Below, one piece after another: positions 1 through 7,601 of a DNA stretch of 64,000 bases (position 1 is the stretch's first letter; each line of letters begins with the position of its first letter). The notes under the pieces were generated by a model. The model did no database searches. It had not been told where the DNA came from and was given only the letters and a program-made list of their open reading frames with translations. This DNA is from an uncultured Oscillibacter sp. (GTDB lineage Bacteria > Bacillota > Clostridia > Oscillospirales > Oscillospiraceae): positions 1-64,000 of the forward strand of contig CAJTMG010000017.1 in assembly GCA_910577405.1 (NCBI GenBank), in the 5' to 3' direction. The position numbers and the translations under genes are program-made.

Positions 1-50
1 AGCGGGGGAAAAGCCGGAAACATCGGAAACGGTAGGCTTACCTATCGCTA

Positions 51-84
51 TAAAACAGGAACGGCTCCGAAAAACCGTCCCTGT
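51..84 (-). terminator. Rho-independent terminator of the GH32 gene
   Basis: An inverted repeat (ACAGGAACGG with CCGTCCCTGT, one mismatch) is followed on the minus strand by TTTTA. It sits just past the stop codon of the sucrose hydrolase gene and should end that operon. Confidence 0.6.
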
Positions 85-88
85 CTGG

Positions 89-1498
89 TCATTCATAAAT
101 TGTCACCGGCATTTTTCGCAGCGTCCAGATTTCCGCGCTGCCCTCGCCTGACAGCGTAAGGGTCCTTCCGGCGGTTTCCGGATACCATCTCGTTGTCAGG
201 ACCGTCTCGCCGCCGTTGACGAAGATTTCCGCCGCGCTGGTGTCCGCCAGAATCCGCAGGCTCCGCAGACGTTCCACCGGGGCGTGACGGACCTCCCTGC
301 CATAGCCGCCCTCCCGGACTGTCAGGGTCAGCACGCCGTCCGACGCCTCCAGCAGCAGCCCCGAAAGCTCCAGAGACAGCCTGTCCCCGCAGGTGATCCC
401 GATTTCCGCCGTCTCCGGTACGTCCGCTGTCAGCCGTCCTGAAAACCGGACCTCCCGCGCCGTCTCCCGCAGGCCCTCCAGCTCCCGGGCGGGAACCATC
501 ACCAGCCGGCCGTCCTGACAGCGCAGCTCCCGGGGGACGGTCAGACAGTTCTGCCAGCCAAACGCCGCCGTCGGATTGCTGTACTCCGCGTCCGGCATCC
601 CCAGCCATCCGAACAAAAGACGGCGTTTCCCATCCGTGAAGCTCTGGGGCGCGTAGAAGTCAAAGCCGTAATCCAGCGGGACAAAGGGACCCAGTTCATA
701 CGCGCCCCGGAAGTCTCCGTACAGCGGGAAGTATCCGCAGGCATACACGTTTTCCATGCCGGGTCCCTTTTCCGTCAGGCCCTGGGGACATACCAGCAGA
801 AACCATTGACCGTCCAGCTCAAACAAATCCGGGCATTCCCACATATAGCCAAAGGACTCCGGCGTTTGGATGGTGTTGATATGCCGCCATTGAAATCGAT
901 CCGGTGATTCAAACACCAGCACGACGCCCGCGTCTTCTTTCGTCCGCGCTCCCTGCACCATGTAGTATTTCCCGTCCTGGGCCCAGACCTTCGGGTCCCG
1001 GACATGGAGCGTCAGACCGGCGGGATAGTCCTGGTTCCTCATCAGCAGCCGTTTCCAGCTCAGATGCACGCCGTCGGGGGAGCAGGCCAGGACGGTATTC
1101 GCTTCCCGGCCAGTGCTGATATAATCATACTCGCCTTCGTATTTCACGTTTCCGGTATAGTACAGATACAGCCCGTCTTCCCCGCAGAGGGCCGAACCGG
1201 AGTAGACGCCGTGCAGGTCATAGGTCTGGTCCGGGCAGAGCATCACGGGGCACTGCTCCCAGGCCAGCAGGTCCCGGGATTTGTAATGACCCCAGAATTT
1301 CAGCCCGCAGGCAGCGTCAAAGGGATGGTACTGGTAGAAAACATGGTACTCGCCCCGGAAGTAACAAAGGCCGTTTGGGTCGTTCAGCCAGCCGACAGGG
1401 GGAGCCAGATGGAAGCCGGGCCGCCAGCGGTCCTGTGGTTTGCGGGCAGCTTCGGCTTCAGCGGCCAGTCGTTCCAAATCCTTTCGCAGCACGTTCAT
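89..1498 (-). CDS. sacA: GH32 sucrose-6-phosphate hydrolase / beta-fructofuranosidase
   Basis: This 469-residue protein is a glycoside hydrolase family 32 enzyme that should split sucrose-6-phosphate, or related fructosides brought in by a PTS, in the cytoplasm; there is no signal peptide. The three GH32 signatures are visible. WLNDPNG near residue 37 contains the nucleophile Asp, RDPKV near residue 166 contains the transition-state Asp, and ECPDLF near residue 221 contains the acid/base Glu. A weaker C-terminal region fits the beta-sandwich of the family, and the length is normal. The ATG start has a GGAGG site seven bases upstream. The gene follows the PTS transporter gene by 68 bp in the same direction, so uptake and hydrolysis are probably co-transcribed and controlled by the LacI-type protein further upstream. 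Whether the preferred substrate is sucrose or a short fructan cannot be decided from sequence alone. Confidence 0.93.
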   Translation of the reverse strand: MNVLRKDLERLAAEAEAARKPQDRWRPGFHLAPPVGWLNDPNGLCYFRGEYHVFYQYHPFDAACGLKFWGHYKSRDLLAWEQCPVMLCPDQTYDLHGVYSGSALCGEDGLYLYYTGNVKYEGEYDYISTGREANTVLACSPDGVHLSWKRLLMRNQDYPAGLTLHVRDPKVWAQDGKYYMVQGARTKEDAGVVLVFESPDRFQWRHINTIQTPESFGYMWECPDLFELDGQWFLLVCPQGLTEKGPGMENVYACGYFPLYGDFRGAYELGPFVPLDYGFDFYAPQSFTDGKRRLLFGWLGMPDAEYSNPTAAFGWQNCLTVPRELRCQDGRLVMVPARELEGLRETAREVRFSGRLTADVPETAEIGITCGDRLSLELSGLLLEASDGVLTLTVREGGYGREVRHAPVERLRSLRILADTSAAEIFVNGGETVLTTRWYPETAGRTLTLSGEGSAEIWTLRKMPVTIYE

Positions 1499-1522
1499 TT
1501 TGTCGCCTCCTGAGTTTTCACG

Positions 1523-1556
1523 GGACTCCCCGCGCCGTCAGAGACACAGGGAGTCC
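1523..1556 (-). other. intercistronic hairpin between PTS and hydrolase genes
   Basis: The eight-base arms GGACTCCC and GGGAGTCC pair perfectly in the gap between the transporter and hydrolase genes. No T-run follows on either strand, so this is not a classical terminator. It may stabilise or mark a processing point that sets different levels of the two proteins. Confidence 0.5.
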
Positions 1557-1566
1557 AGGGGATTGT

Positions 1567-3468
1567 TTACCGCACTTCAATGACCTGATCCAGCGCCTTG
1601 CAGTCTCCGGTCCGGATGGTCAGGTTTTCGTAATCGTCGGAGTTGGTCACCAGAAGCACCACCACATCGGGATGCTTGGCAGCGGCGATCTTGGCGCGGT
1701 CAAAGGTCAGCAGCTTCTGCCCGGCCTTTACCTTCTGTCCTTCCTCCACCAGGGCCGTGAAGCCGTCGCCGTTCATGGCTACCGTGTCCACGCCCACATG
1801 AATCAGGACCTCCATGCCGTCGGGCGAGGAGAGGCCCACGGCGTGCTTTGTGTCGGCTACGGTGCTGATCTCGCCGTCAAAGGGAGCAACAATCACGCCC
1901 TCGGAAGGTTCAATGCCTACGCCCCGTCCCAGCACGCCGGCGGCAAAGGTCTCGTCGGGGATTTCCTCGGAGGGGATGGCCTTGCCGGAAACAGGCGCGA
2001 GGACAGTCCCGGGAGCGCGCTGGACGTCGGGCAGCGTTTCGGAGGATTTTGTCTGCTTTGCGGTTCCTGCGGTTTCCGGCGCGGCGTCCTTGAAGCCGAA
2101 CACCCAGGTAAGGGCAAAAGCAACGGCAATGGAAATCGCGGCCATAAGCACGTAATTGATGGGGTCATGGAGGCAGAGCAGCAGTCCGAAGAGGCCCGTC
2201 ACGCCGGTACCGCTGGCGCCCAGTCCCACAAGAGAGGCGTACATCGCGCCCGCCGCTCCACCGATGGCGCCGCAGACAAAGGGCTTGAAATGCCGGAGGT
2301 TCACGCCGAAGATGGCAGGCTCGGTAATGCCCATGAAGCAGGAGAGGGACGCGGGGAGCGCCATGGATTTCAGCTTGCCGTTCCGGGTCTTCAGCGCAAC
2401 CGCCAACGCCGCCGCGCCCTGGGCCATGTTCGCCGCCGACGCAAGGGGCAGCCAGTAGGTCACGCCGTACTGTGAGAGCTGGCCCACGTCAATGACGGTA
2501 TACATATGATGGATGCCTGCAACGACCGTAGTGGAATACAGGCCGCCCATAATCAGACTGCCCACGCCAAGAGGAAGGGCCAGCAGGCTTTGAATGCCGC
2601 CGATAATGCTATGTTCCACGGTGGAGAAGATGGGTCCGATGATGGAATAGGTCAGGTAGCCGGTGGCAAAGACGCTGACCAGGGGGGTGACAAAGAGATC
2701 GAACATAGCAGGGACGATTTTATGCAGCCGCTTCTCGATAAAGCACATCACCCAAACCGCGATAATCACCGGGATGACGCTGCCCTGATAGCCCACCAGA
2801 TTGACCTCGTACAGGCCGAACCACACGCTCTGGGTCCGCAGCACGCCCTCTGTGGCCACGGTCCAGGCGTTCTGGAGGTCCGGGTGTATCATCAGCATAC
2901 CAATGACCGCCCCCAGATACGGGTTTCCGCCAAAGGCTTTCGCCGCGCTGTAGGCAATCAGAATCGGCAGGAAGACATAGGCGGTATTGGCAAAGAGATT
3001 GGCGAAAACGTAAATAGAACCGGAGGTATCGATGTTCAGGAAGCCGTTGTTTACCATAAAGTTCAGCGCTTCCATAATGCCCATCAGGAAACCGCTGGCC
3101 ACAATCGCCGGAATGATGGGCACAAAGATATCTCCCAGGCATTTGATGGCCCGCTTGAACAGGGGCTGTTTCGCGGCGGCGGCGGCTTTCACGTCTTCCT
3201 TGCTGGCGGCGGTCAGACCGGTGACCTTCAGGAATTCGTCGTAGACCTTGTTCACCGTCCCTGTGCCGATAATCAGCTGAAGCTGGCCGTTGGAGCTGAA
3301 CACGCCTTTAACGCCCTCCACGTTCTCCAGGGCCTTCATGTCAATCTTGCTGTTGTCCACCGTTACCAGCCGCAGCCGGGTTGCGCAATGAGCCGCGCTT
3401 ACCAGATTCTCCCGCCCGCCCAAATAACTGAAAATCTCTTCCGCGCATTTCCTGTAATCCAATGCCAT
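1567..3468 (-). CDS. PTS transporter subunit EIIBCA, sucrose/beta-glucoside family
   Basis: This 633-residue permease imports and phosphorylates a sugar using phosphoenolpyruvate. Domain order is IIB (about residues 1-85, phosphorylated Cys28 in AAHCATRL), a multi-spanning IIC membrane domain (about 100-460) and a C-terminal IIA of the glucose type (about 490-633, active His in LIHVGVDTV). A tandem GTG-ATG occurs at the start; I chose the ATG because GGAGG lies eight bases upstream. The gene is followed by a GH32 hydrolase, which points to sucrose or another fructoside, although the family also covers beta-glucosides and trehalose. A TATAAT/TTTACA promoter and a palindromic LacI-type operator precede it. 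All three domains look intact. Confidence 0.92.
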   Translation of the reverse strand: MALDYRKCAEEIFSYLGGRENLVSAAHCATRLRLVTVDNSKIDMKALENVEGVKGVFSSNGQLQLIIGTGTVNKVYDEFLKVTGLTAASKEDVKAAAAAKQPLFKRAIKCLGDIFVPIIPAIVASGFLMGIMEALNFMVNNGFLNIDTSGSIYVFANLFANTAYVFLPILIAYSAAKAFGGNPYLGAVIGMLMIHPDLQNAWTVATEGVLRTQSVWFGLYEVNLVGYQGSVIPVIIAVWVMCFIEKRLHKIVPAMFDLFVTPLVSVFATGYLTYSIIGPIFSTVEHSIIGGIQSLLALPLGVGSLIMGGLYSTTVVAGIHHMYTVIDVGQLSQYGVTYWLPLASAANMAQGAAALAVALKTRNGKLKSMALPASLSCFMGITEPAIFGVNLRHFKPFVCGAIGGAAGAMYASLVGLGASGTGVTGLFGLLLCLHDPINYVLMAAISIAVAFALTWVFGFKDAAPETAGTAKQTKSSETLPDVQRAPGTVLAPVSGKAIPSEEIPDETFAAGVLGRGVGIEPSEGVIVAPFDGEISTVADTKHAVGLSSPDGMEVLIHVGVDTVAMNGDGFTALVEEGQKVKAGQKLLTFDRAKIAAAKHPDVVVLLVTNSDDYENLTIRTGDCKALDQVIEVR

Positions 3469-3499
3469 CACGGTTTCCTCCCTTTTATTTTCAGTTTTT

Positions 3500-3513
3500 T
3501 GAAATCGATTTCA
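3500..3513. promoter_or_regulatory. operator O1 for the LacI-type regulator
   Basis: TGAAATCGATTTCA is a perfect 14-base palindrome with the central CG step typical of LacI-family operators. It lies just downstream of the -10 box of the PTS promoter, where a bound repressor would block transcription. Confidence 0.75.
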
Positions 3514-3526
3514 TTTACTGATTGTG

Positions 3527-3555
3527 ATTATAACCCAAAGCAGCCCCTTTGTAAA
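3527..3555 (-). promoter_or_regulatory. promoter of the PTS-GH32 operon
   Basis: On the minus strand a TTTACA -35 box (3550-3555) and a TATAAT -10 box (3527-3532) are separated by exactly 17 bases. They are followed by operator O1 and the transporter start codon. Confidence 0.75.
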
Positions 3556-3600
3556 TTAGGAAACAAGCCAAATTTCCAGGACTGTTTTTAGTGAAACTAA

Positions 3601-3614
3601 TAAAATCGATTTCA
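3601..3614. promoter_or_regulatory. operator O2 for the LacI-type regulator
   Basis: TAAAATCGATTTCA repeats the core AAATCGATTT of O1 about 101 bp away, between the divergent promoters. Two such sites suggest cooperative binding or looping, with autoregulation of the regulator gene. Confidence 0.65.
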
Positions 3615-3681
3615 ATCCAGCTTCAAAGTTTTCCAGTCTTTTCCGGAATTTGGAGGCTGAAAAAATCAAACGTATTGCAGA

Positions 3682-3710
3682 TTGGAAAACCTGGCGGAAT
3701 GTGATATACT
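3682..3710 (+). promoter_or_regulatory. promoter of the LacI-family gene
   Basis: TTGGAA (3682-3687) and TATACT (3705-3710) are spaced by 17 bases and precede the regulator start by about 35 bp. Confidence 0.6.
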
Positions 3711-3744
3711 GAGTAGAATACCGAAGCTGCACAGGAGGATGCCC

Positions 3745-4737
3745 GTGAATATTTCTGAAATCGCAAAGCTGGCAGGCGTGTCTCCAGCCGCCGTGTCCCG
3801 TTATCTGAACCATGGCAGTCTGTCCAAGGAGAAGCAGGAGGCCGTCCGGAAGGTCATTGAGGAAACCGGATACCGCCCGTTGGTACAGGCCCAGATCCTC
3901 CGTACACGGAAGACCAAGACCATAGGGGTGATTCTGCCGAAAATCGATTCCTTCTCCATCAGCAACATCGTGTCGGGCATTGACGCGGTGCTGGAACGGA
4001 AGGGCTTTCAGATACTCCTTGCCGACACCCACAACAGCCCCGAAATGGAACTCCGATACCTGGACCTCTTCGACGATCAGCGGGTTGACGGGGTGATCCT
4101 GATCGGCACGGTCTTCACGCCGAAGCATCTGGAATGCCTGAAGAAGAGCCGGGTGCCGGTGGTGATTGCGGGACAGCAGCTTCCGGGGTTCCCCTGCGTG
4201 TATCACGACGATTACCACGCTTTCTGCAATATGACAAAGCTGGTTTTGAGCAAGGGATGCCGGAAATTAGGTCATGTCGCCGCCCTTCCCCAGGATAAAG
4301 CCGTGGGGCAGGAGCGGACCCGGGCTTATCAGGACGTTTTAAGGGAGGCCGGGCTGGACCAGCAGGCGGGGCATATTGCAGTGGCGGAATTCAACATGGC
4401 CTCCGGGGAAGAGACGGCGCGGAAGCTCTGGGAATCCTGCGGGCCCCTTGACGCTCTGATCTGCGCTACAGACACCATGGCCGCCGGCGCGCTGCAATAT
4501 TTCAGAAAGCAAGGCGTGCGGATACCTGAACAGCTCCTTCTCACCGGTCAGGGCGCGTCCAATATCACCGCCGTGGCCTCCCCTACCATCACCACCATCC
4601 GCTATTTCTACGAAGAGAGCGGGGCGAATGCGGCTTCCCTGCTTCTGGAACGCCTGGAAGACCCGACCCTGCCCGCTAAGGAGGTCAAACTGGGTTACGC
4701 CATTGTGGAAAACGAATCCACGAACATGACCTTCTGA
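3745..4737 (+). CDS. LacI-family transcriptional regulator of the sucrose locus
   Basis: This 330-residue repressor has an N-terminal helix-turn-helix (NISEIAKLAGVSPAAVSRYL), the hinge helix, and a periplasmic-binding-protein-like effector domain from about residue 55. I place the start at GTG 3745, because AGGAGG ends six bases upstream of it. The ATG at 3739 would touch the ribosome site directly, and the frame further upstream is not needed. The gene is divergent from the PTS-hydrolase operon, and two copies of an AAATCGATTT palindrome lie between them, which supports a role as its local repressor. The inducer is probably a phosphorylated sugar, but this is inferred from context only. Confidence 0.9.
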   Translation: MNISEIAKLAGVSPAAVSRYLNHGSLSKEKQEAVRKVIEETGYRPLVQAQILRTRKTKTIGVILPKIDSFSISNIVSGIDAVLERKGFQILLADTHNSPEMELRYLDLFDDQRVDGVILIGTVFTPKHLECLKKSRVPVVIAGQQLPGFPCVYHDDYHAFCNMTKLVLSKGCRKLGHVAALPQDKAVGQERTRAYQDVLREAGLDQQAGHIAVAEFNMASGEETARKLWESCGPLDALICATDTMAAGALQYFRKQGVRIPEQLLLTGQGASNITAVASPTITTIRYFYEESGANAASLLLERLEDPTLPAKEVKLGYAIVENESTNMTF

Positions 4738-4748
4738 ATCCGTGCAAA

Positions 4749-4792
4749 AAACTGCCGCCGCCTGGGGAGGGACCCTTTGGCAGCGGCCGTTT
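4749..4792. terminator. convergent terminator between LacI gene and dapH
   Basis: AAACTGCCGC pairs with GCGGCCGTTT with one mismatch. A-rich sequence on the left and TTATTTG on the right could serve both the LacI-family gene and dapH. Confidence 0.5.
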
Positions 4793-4802
4793 ATTTGTCT
4801 GC

Positions 4803-5498
4803 TCAGAGCTTCCGGAGGGCGTCCACAAGAGCGGTTTTGCCCTCGGTTTTGGCGTCCTTCATCTTGATGACCCGCGCGGGGCTTCCGGCTGCCACCGCGT
4901 TCTCGGGCACGTCCTCAATCACCACGGCGCCCGCGGCAACAACGGCATTCCTTCCAATATGAACGCCCTCGATCACCACCGCGTTGGCCCCTACCAGCAC
5001 GCCGTCCTCCACGATCACCGGGGTGGCCGACGCGGGTTCCACTACCCCCGCCAGCACCGCGCCCGCGCCAATATGACAGTGCGCGCCTACAATGGCCCGG
5101 CCTCCCAAAACCGCGCCCATATCGATCATGGTCCCCGGTCCTACCACCGCGCCGATATTGATAACGGCTCCCATCATAATCACCGCGCCCTCGCCGATTT
5201 CCACCTTCTCGCGGATAAAGGAGCCTGGTTCGATACGGGCCTTGACGGATTTCATATCCAGCAGCGGCACTCCGGAATTCCTGCGGTCGTTCTCAATCAC
5301 AAGGTCCGCGATCTTCCCGGCGTTGGCCTCCAGAATGGGACCCAGCTCGCCCCAGTCGCCGAACACCGTATGGCTCAGGCCTTCGCCGAACACCGCCGCG
5401 CCGCCGAAGTCTACCGGTTCCTTGAGATTCACATAGACCTTTACCGGCGTTTTCTTCTCGGAATTTGCTATATAATCAATAATTTCCTGCGCATTCAT
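4803..5498 (-). CDS. dapH: 2,3,4,5-tetrahydropyridine-2,6-dicarboxylate N-acetyltransferase
   Basis: This 231-residue enzyme acetylates tetrahydrodipicolinate with acetyl-CoA, opening the acetylase branch of lysine and meso-diaminopimelate synthesis. The N-terminal part (about residues 1-85) is the DapH-specific domain. From about residue 90 on there are successive hexapeptide repeats of the left-handed beta-helix type (for example GAVINIGAVVGPGTMIDMG), ending in VAAGSPARVIK. Length is normal. The gene lies 38 bp downstream of dapB in the same direction and probably shares the lysine-riboswitch transcript. The other two acetylase-branch enzymes are encoded within 5 kb, which supports N-acetyl rather than N-succinyl chemistry. 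Confidence 0.95.
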   Translation of the reverse strand: MNAQEIIDYIANSEKKTPVKVYVNLKEPVDFGGAAVFGEGLSHTVFGDWGELGPILEANAGKIADLVIENDRRNSGVPLLDMKSVKARIEPGSFIREKVEIGEGAVIMMGAVINIGAVVGPGTMIDMGAVLGGRAIVGAHCHIGAGAVLAGVVEPASATPVIVEDGVLVGANAVVIEGVHIGRNAVVAAGAVVIEDVPENAVAAGSPARVIKMKDAKTEGKTALVDALRKL

Positions 5499-5536
5499 CG
5501 TTCAATCCATCCTCCTGGAGATTTTTCAGGGAAGCG

Positions 5537-6256
5537 TCAGCTGTTGAAAAGAATCTTTTGCAGATTATAGAAGCCGTTGGGTTTTCCGGGCAAAAGTCTG
5601 GCCATGTGCAGCGCGCCGTTGACGAAAATCTGACGGCTGGACGCCCGGTGAGTAAATTCAAGCTCCTCGTCCGGGCCGAAAAAGTGAACGGTATGGGTTC
5701 CCGCCACGGTGCCGCCCCGGAGCGCGTGGACGCCGACCTCGTTTTTCCTTCTCTTACCGGGAACCCCCACCCGGCCATAGACCGCGGTCAGCTCGTGATT
5801 CGGGTCGATGGATTCCAGCAGCAGTTTCGCGGTACCGCTGGGCGCGTCGGCCTTCTGGTTATGGTGCGTCTCGGTCAGCTCAATGTCAAAATCCGGTTTC
5901 AGCACGCCGGAAATTTCCTTCAATGCCCGGCTCAGCACCGCCACGCCCAGGGAGTAATTGGCGGACCAGAGCACCGGCGCGTGTGCTCCCAGGGATTCAA
6001 TCTGCGCAAGCTGCGGGGCGCTGAATCCAGTGGTACCGGAGACCAGCGCGGTGCCGGTTCTCTGGACGTAGGACGCGATTTCGGGAAGGGCTTCCGGGCG
6101 TGAGAAGTCAATCACCACATCGGCCACCTTCCCCAGCCTGCCTAGTTGATCCATGTTGAATTCATCAAAGGACGCCTGCAATTCATCCCCGGCGGCCTTG
6201 GCGGTCTCCTGAATCAGCTGGCCCATTCTGCCCCGGCCTATCAATACGTATCTCAC
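5537..6256 (-). CDS. dapB: 4-hydroxy-tetrahydrodipicolinate reductase
   Basis: This 239-residue NAD(P)H-dependent reductase makes tetrahydrodipicolinate from the DapA product. The dinucleotide site GRGRMG is near residue 8, and the substrate/catalytic block ETHHNQKADAPSGTAKLL contains the conserved His pair and Lys. The start is a GTG whose GTGA overlaps the dapA stop by four bases, with AAGGAGG ten bases upstream inside dapA. This gives translational coupling. An upstream in-frame extension of 21 residues lacks conservation and was rejected. Length is slightly short for the family but the N- and C-terminal domains are both complete. Confidence 0.95.
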   Translation of the reverse strand: MRYVLIGRGRMGQLIQETAKAAGDELQASFDEFNMDQLGRLGKVADVVIDFSRPEALPEIASYVQRTGTALVSGTTGFSAPQLAQIESLGAHAPVLWSANYSLGVAVLSRALKEISGVLKPDFDIELTETHHNQKADAPSGTAKLLLESIDPNHELTAVYGRVGVPGKRRKNEVGVHALRGGTVAGTHTVHFFGPDEELEFTHRASSRQIFVNGALHMARLLPGKPNGFYNLQKILFNS

Positions 6257-7140
6257 AGCAGGCCAGCCTCCTTGAGAGAATTCCGCAGAACCGCCGCGTT
6301 CGCCTCGCCCATCTCGCACAGCGGCAGGCGCATGGGGCCCACGTTCAGCCCGATCATATTCATCGCGGCCTTGACGGGAATGGGATTCACTTCCAGGAAC
6401 AGGTCATTCATCAGCTTCAGGTACTTCAGCTGGTTTGCAACGGCTTTCTCGTGATTGCCAGCCAGCCAATCCGCGGCAATCTGATGGCACATCTCAGGCA
6501 TAACGTTGGCATACACGGAAATCACGCCGCTGCCGCCCACGCTCATCAAGGGAATGGTAATATCGTCGTTGCCGGAGTAAAGGGCGAAATCCGGTCCCGC
6601 GCAGTGGGCAATCTTCATCACATAGCTCATATCGCCGCTGGCTTCCTTGATCCCGGCGATATTGGGATGCTCTGCCAGCTTTTCCACCACGGAGACGGGA
6701 ATGGAGCAGCCGGTGCGTCCGGGGACGTTGTACAGAATGCAGGGGATGCTGACCCGGTCGGCAGTCTCGGCAAAATGGCGGTACATACCCTCGGCGTTGG
6801 CCTTGTTGTAGTAGGGAGCAATCAGCAGCAGAGCGTCCGCGCCCATGTTCTGGTATTCGATGCTCTTCTCAATCTGGGTTGCGGTGCAGTTGGAGCCGCT
6901 GCCTACAATCACGGGAACCCGGCCGTTGACGACCTTGACGGTATGGGCCACCACGGAAGCGTCCTCCTCATGGCTCATGGTAGAATACTCGCCGGTGGTG
7001 CCCAGGGTCAGGATGGCGTCGGTGCCCCCGGCAATCTGGCGTTCCAGGAGTTGGGTCAGCACCTCGAAATTCACGCTGCCGTCCTGGTGAAAGGGGGTAA
7101 TCATTGCCACAATGGAGCCCTGCAAATGGTCAAATTTCAT
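6253..7140 (-). CDS. dapA: 4-hydroxy-tetrahydrodipicolinate synthase
   Basis: This 295-residue TIM-barrel aldolase condenses pyruvate with aspartate semialdehyde, the first committed step to diaminopimelate and lysine. Visible landmarks are GTTGEYSTMS near residue 45, the catalytic Tyr in LYNVPGRTG, and the Schiff-base Lys in GIKEASGD near residue 163. The ATG at 7140 follows GGAGG by nine bases; the longer in-frame extension upstream lies inside the riboswitch leader and is not coding. It is the first gene of dapA-dapB-dapH, and a lysine aptamer plus terminator stand between promoter and start codon. Confidence 0.96.
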   Translation of the reverse strand: MKFDHLQGSIVAMITPFHQDGSVNFEVLTQLLERQIAGGTDAILTLGTTGEYSTMSHEEDASVVAHTVKVVNGRVPVIVGSGSNCTATQIEKSIEYQNMGADALLLIAPYYNKANAEGMYRHFAETADRVSIPCILYNVPGRTGCSIPVSVVEKLAEHPNIAGIKEASGDMSYVMKIAHCAGPDFALYSGNDDITIPLMSVGGSGVISVYANVMPEMCHQIAADWLAGNHEKAVANQLKYLKLMNDLFLEVNPIPVKAAMNMIGLNVGPMRLPLCEMGEANAAVLRNSLKEAGLL

Positions 7141-7172
7141 ATTGAACATCCTCCAAATCATAAAAATTCGAA

Positions 7173-7206
7173 ATAAAAAAGCCGGCAGAGACACGCTTCT
7201 ACCGAC
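7173..7206 (-). terminator. riboswitch expression-platform terminator
   Basis: On the minus strand GTCGGTAGA pairs with TCTGCCGGC around an eight-base loop and is followed by TTTTTTATTT. It lies between the lysine aptamer and the dapA ribosome site, so lysine binding should favour premature termination. Confidence 0.85.
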
Positions 7207-7232
7207 AGCCGCACGACATGAGCATTCTGTAA

Positions 7233-7396
7233 GCAGATAGCGCACCCGCGAACAGCCGCCGCGGACAGTCCCGCAGGTATTCCCCACGGACCCACCCTCC
7301 GTCCGTGCCCAGACGAAAGGTTCGGCGGAGTCACCTCTTTTCCCTTCACGGCCCGCCGGCTCCAGGAAATTCTTTTTCTCCGCGCCTCTATCTCAT
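7233..7396 (-). promoter_or_regulatory. lysine riboswitch (L box) aptamer
   Basis: Read on the minus strand, the leader starts with GAGATAGAGGCGCGG and closes with GCGCTATCT, forming helix P1. Between them are the family hallmarks AGAGGTGACTCCGCCGAA, a GGGTCCGTGGGGAATACC segment and GGGACTGTCCGCGG. These match the conserved core of lysine riboswitches as I know it. The position directly before dapA, with a terminator downstream, fits transcription attenuation by lysine. Confidence 0.9.
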
Positions 7397-7404
7397 TTTT
7401 CGCT

Positions 7405-7433
7405 ATTCTATCATCTTCACGCGTCCCTTGCAA
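7405..7433 (-). promoter_or_regulatory. promoter of the lysine riboswitch / dapA operon
   Basis: TTGCAA (7428-7433) and TAGAAT (7405-7410) on the minus strand are 17 bases apart. The predicted start of transcription is only a few bases before the aptamer, as expected. Confidence 0.8.
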
Positions 7434-7505
7434 GAGGTTTTTCTAAAAAAAGCGTGGATTTTTCCGGAACTCTCTTGTTGGAACTGCCGAAAAAACGCCC
7501 GCTCC

Positions 7506-7534
7506 TTGCAGGCCTGGGGAAAGTTTGCTATAAT
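7506..7534 (+). promoter_or_regulatory. promoter of the deacetylase gene
   Basis: TTGCAG (7506-7511) and TATAAT (7529-7534) are separated by 17 bases. Transcription would start near 7541, which argues against the in-frame ATG at 7548 and for the one at 7602. Confidence 0.8.
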
Positions 7535-7601
7535 AAAATCCTTCTGAATGGAAAATGATTGCTGTTCTGACATTTCTCTAAATCAAATGGGGGGTTTTTA
7601 T

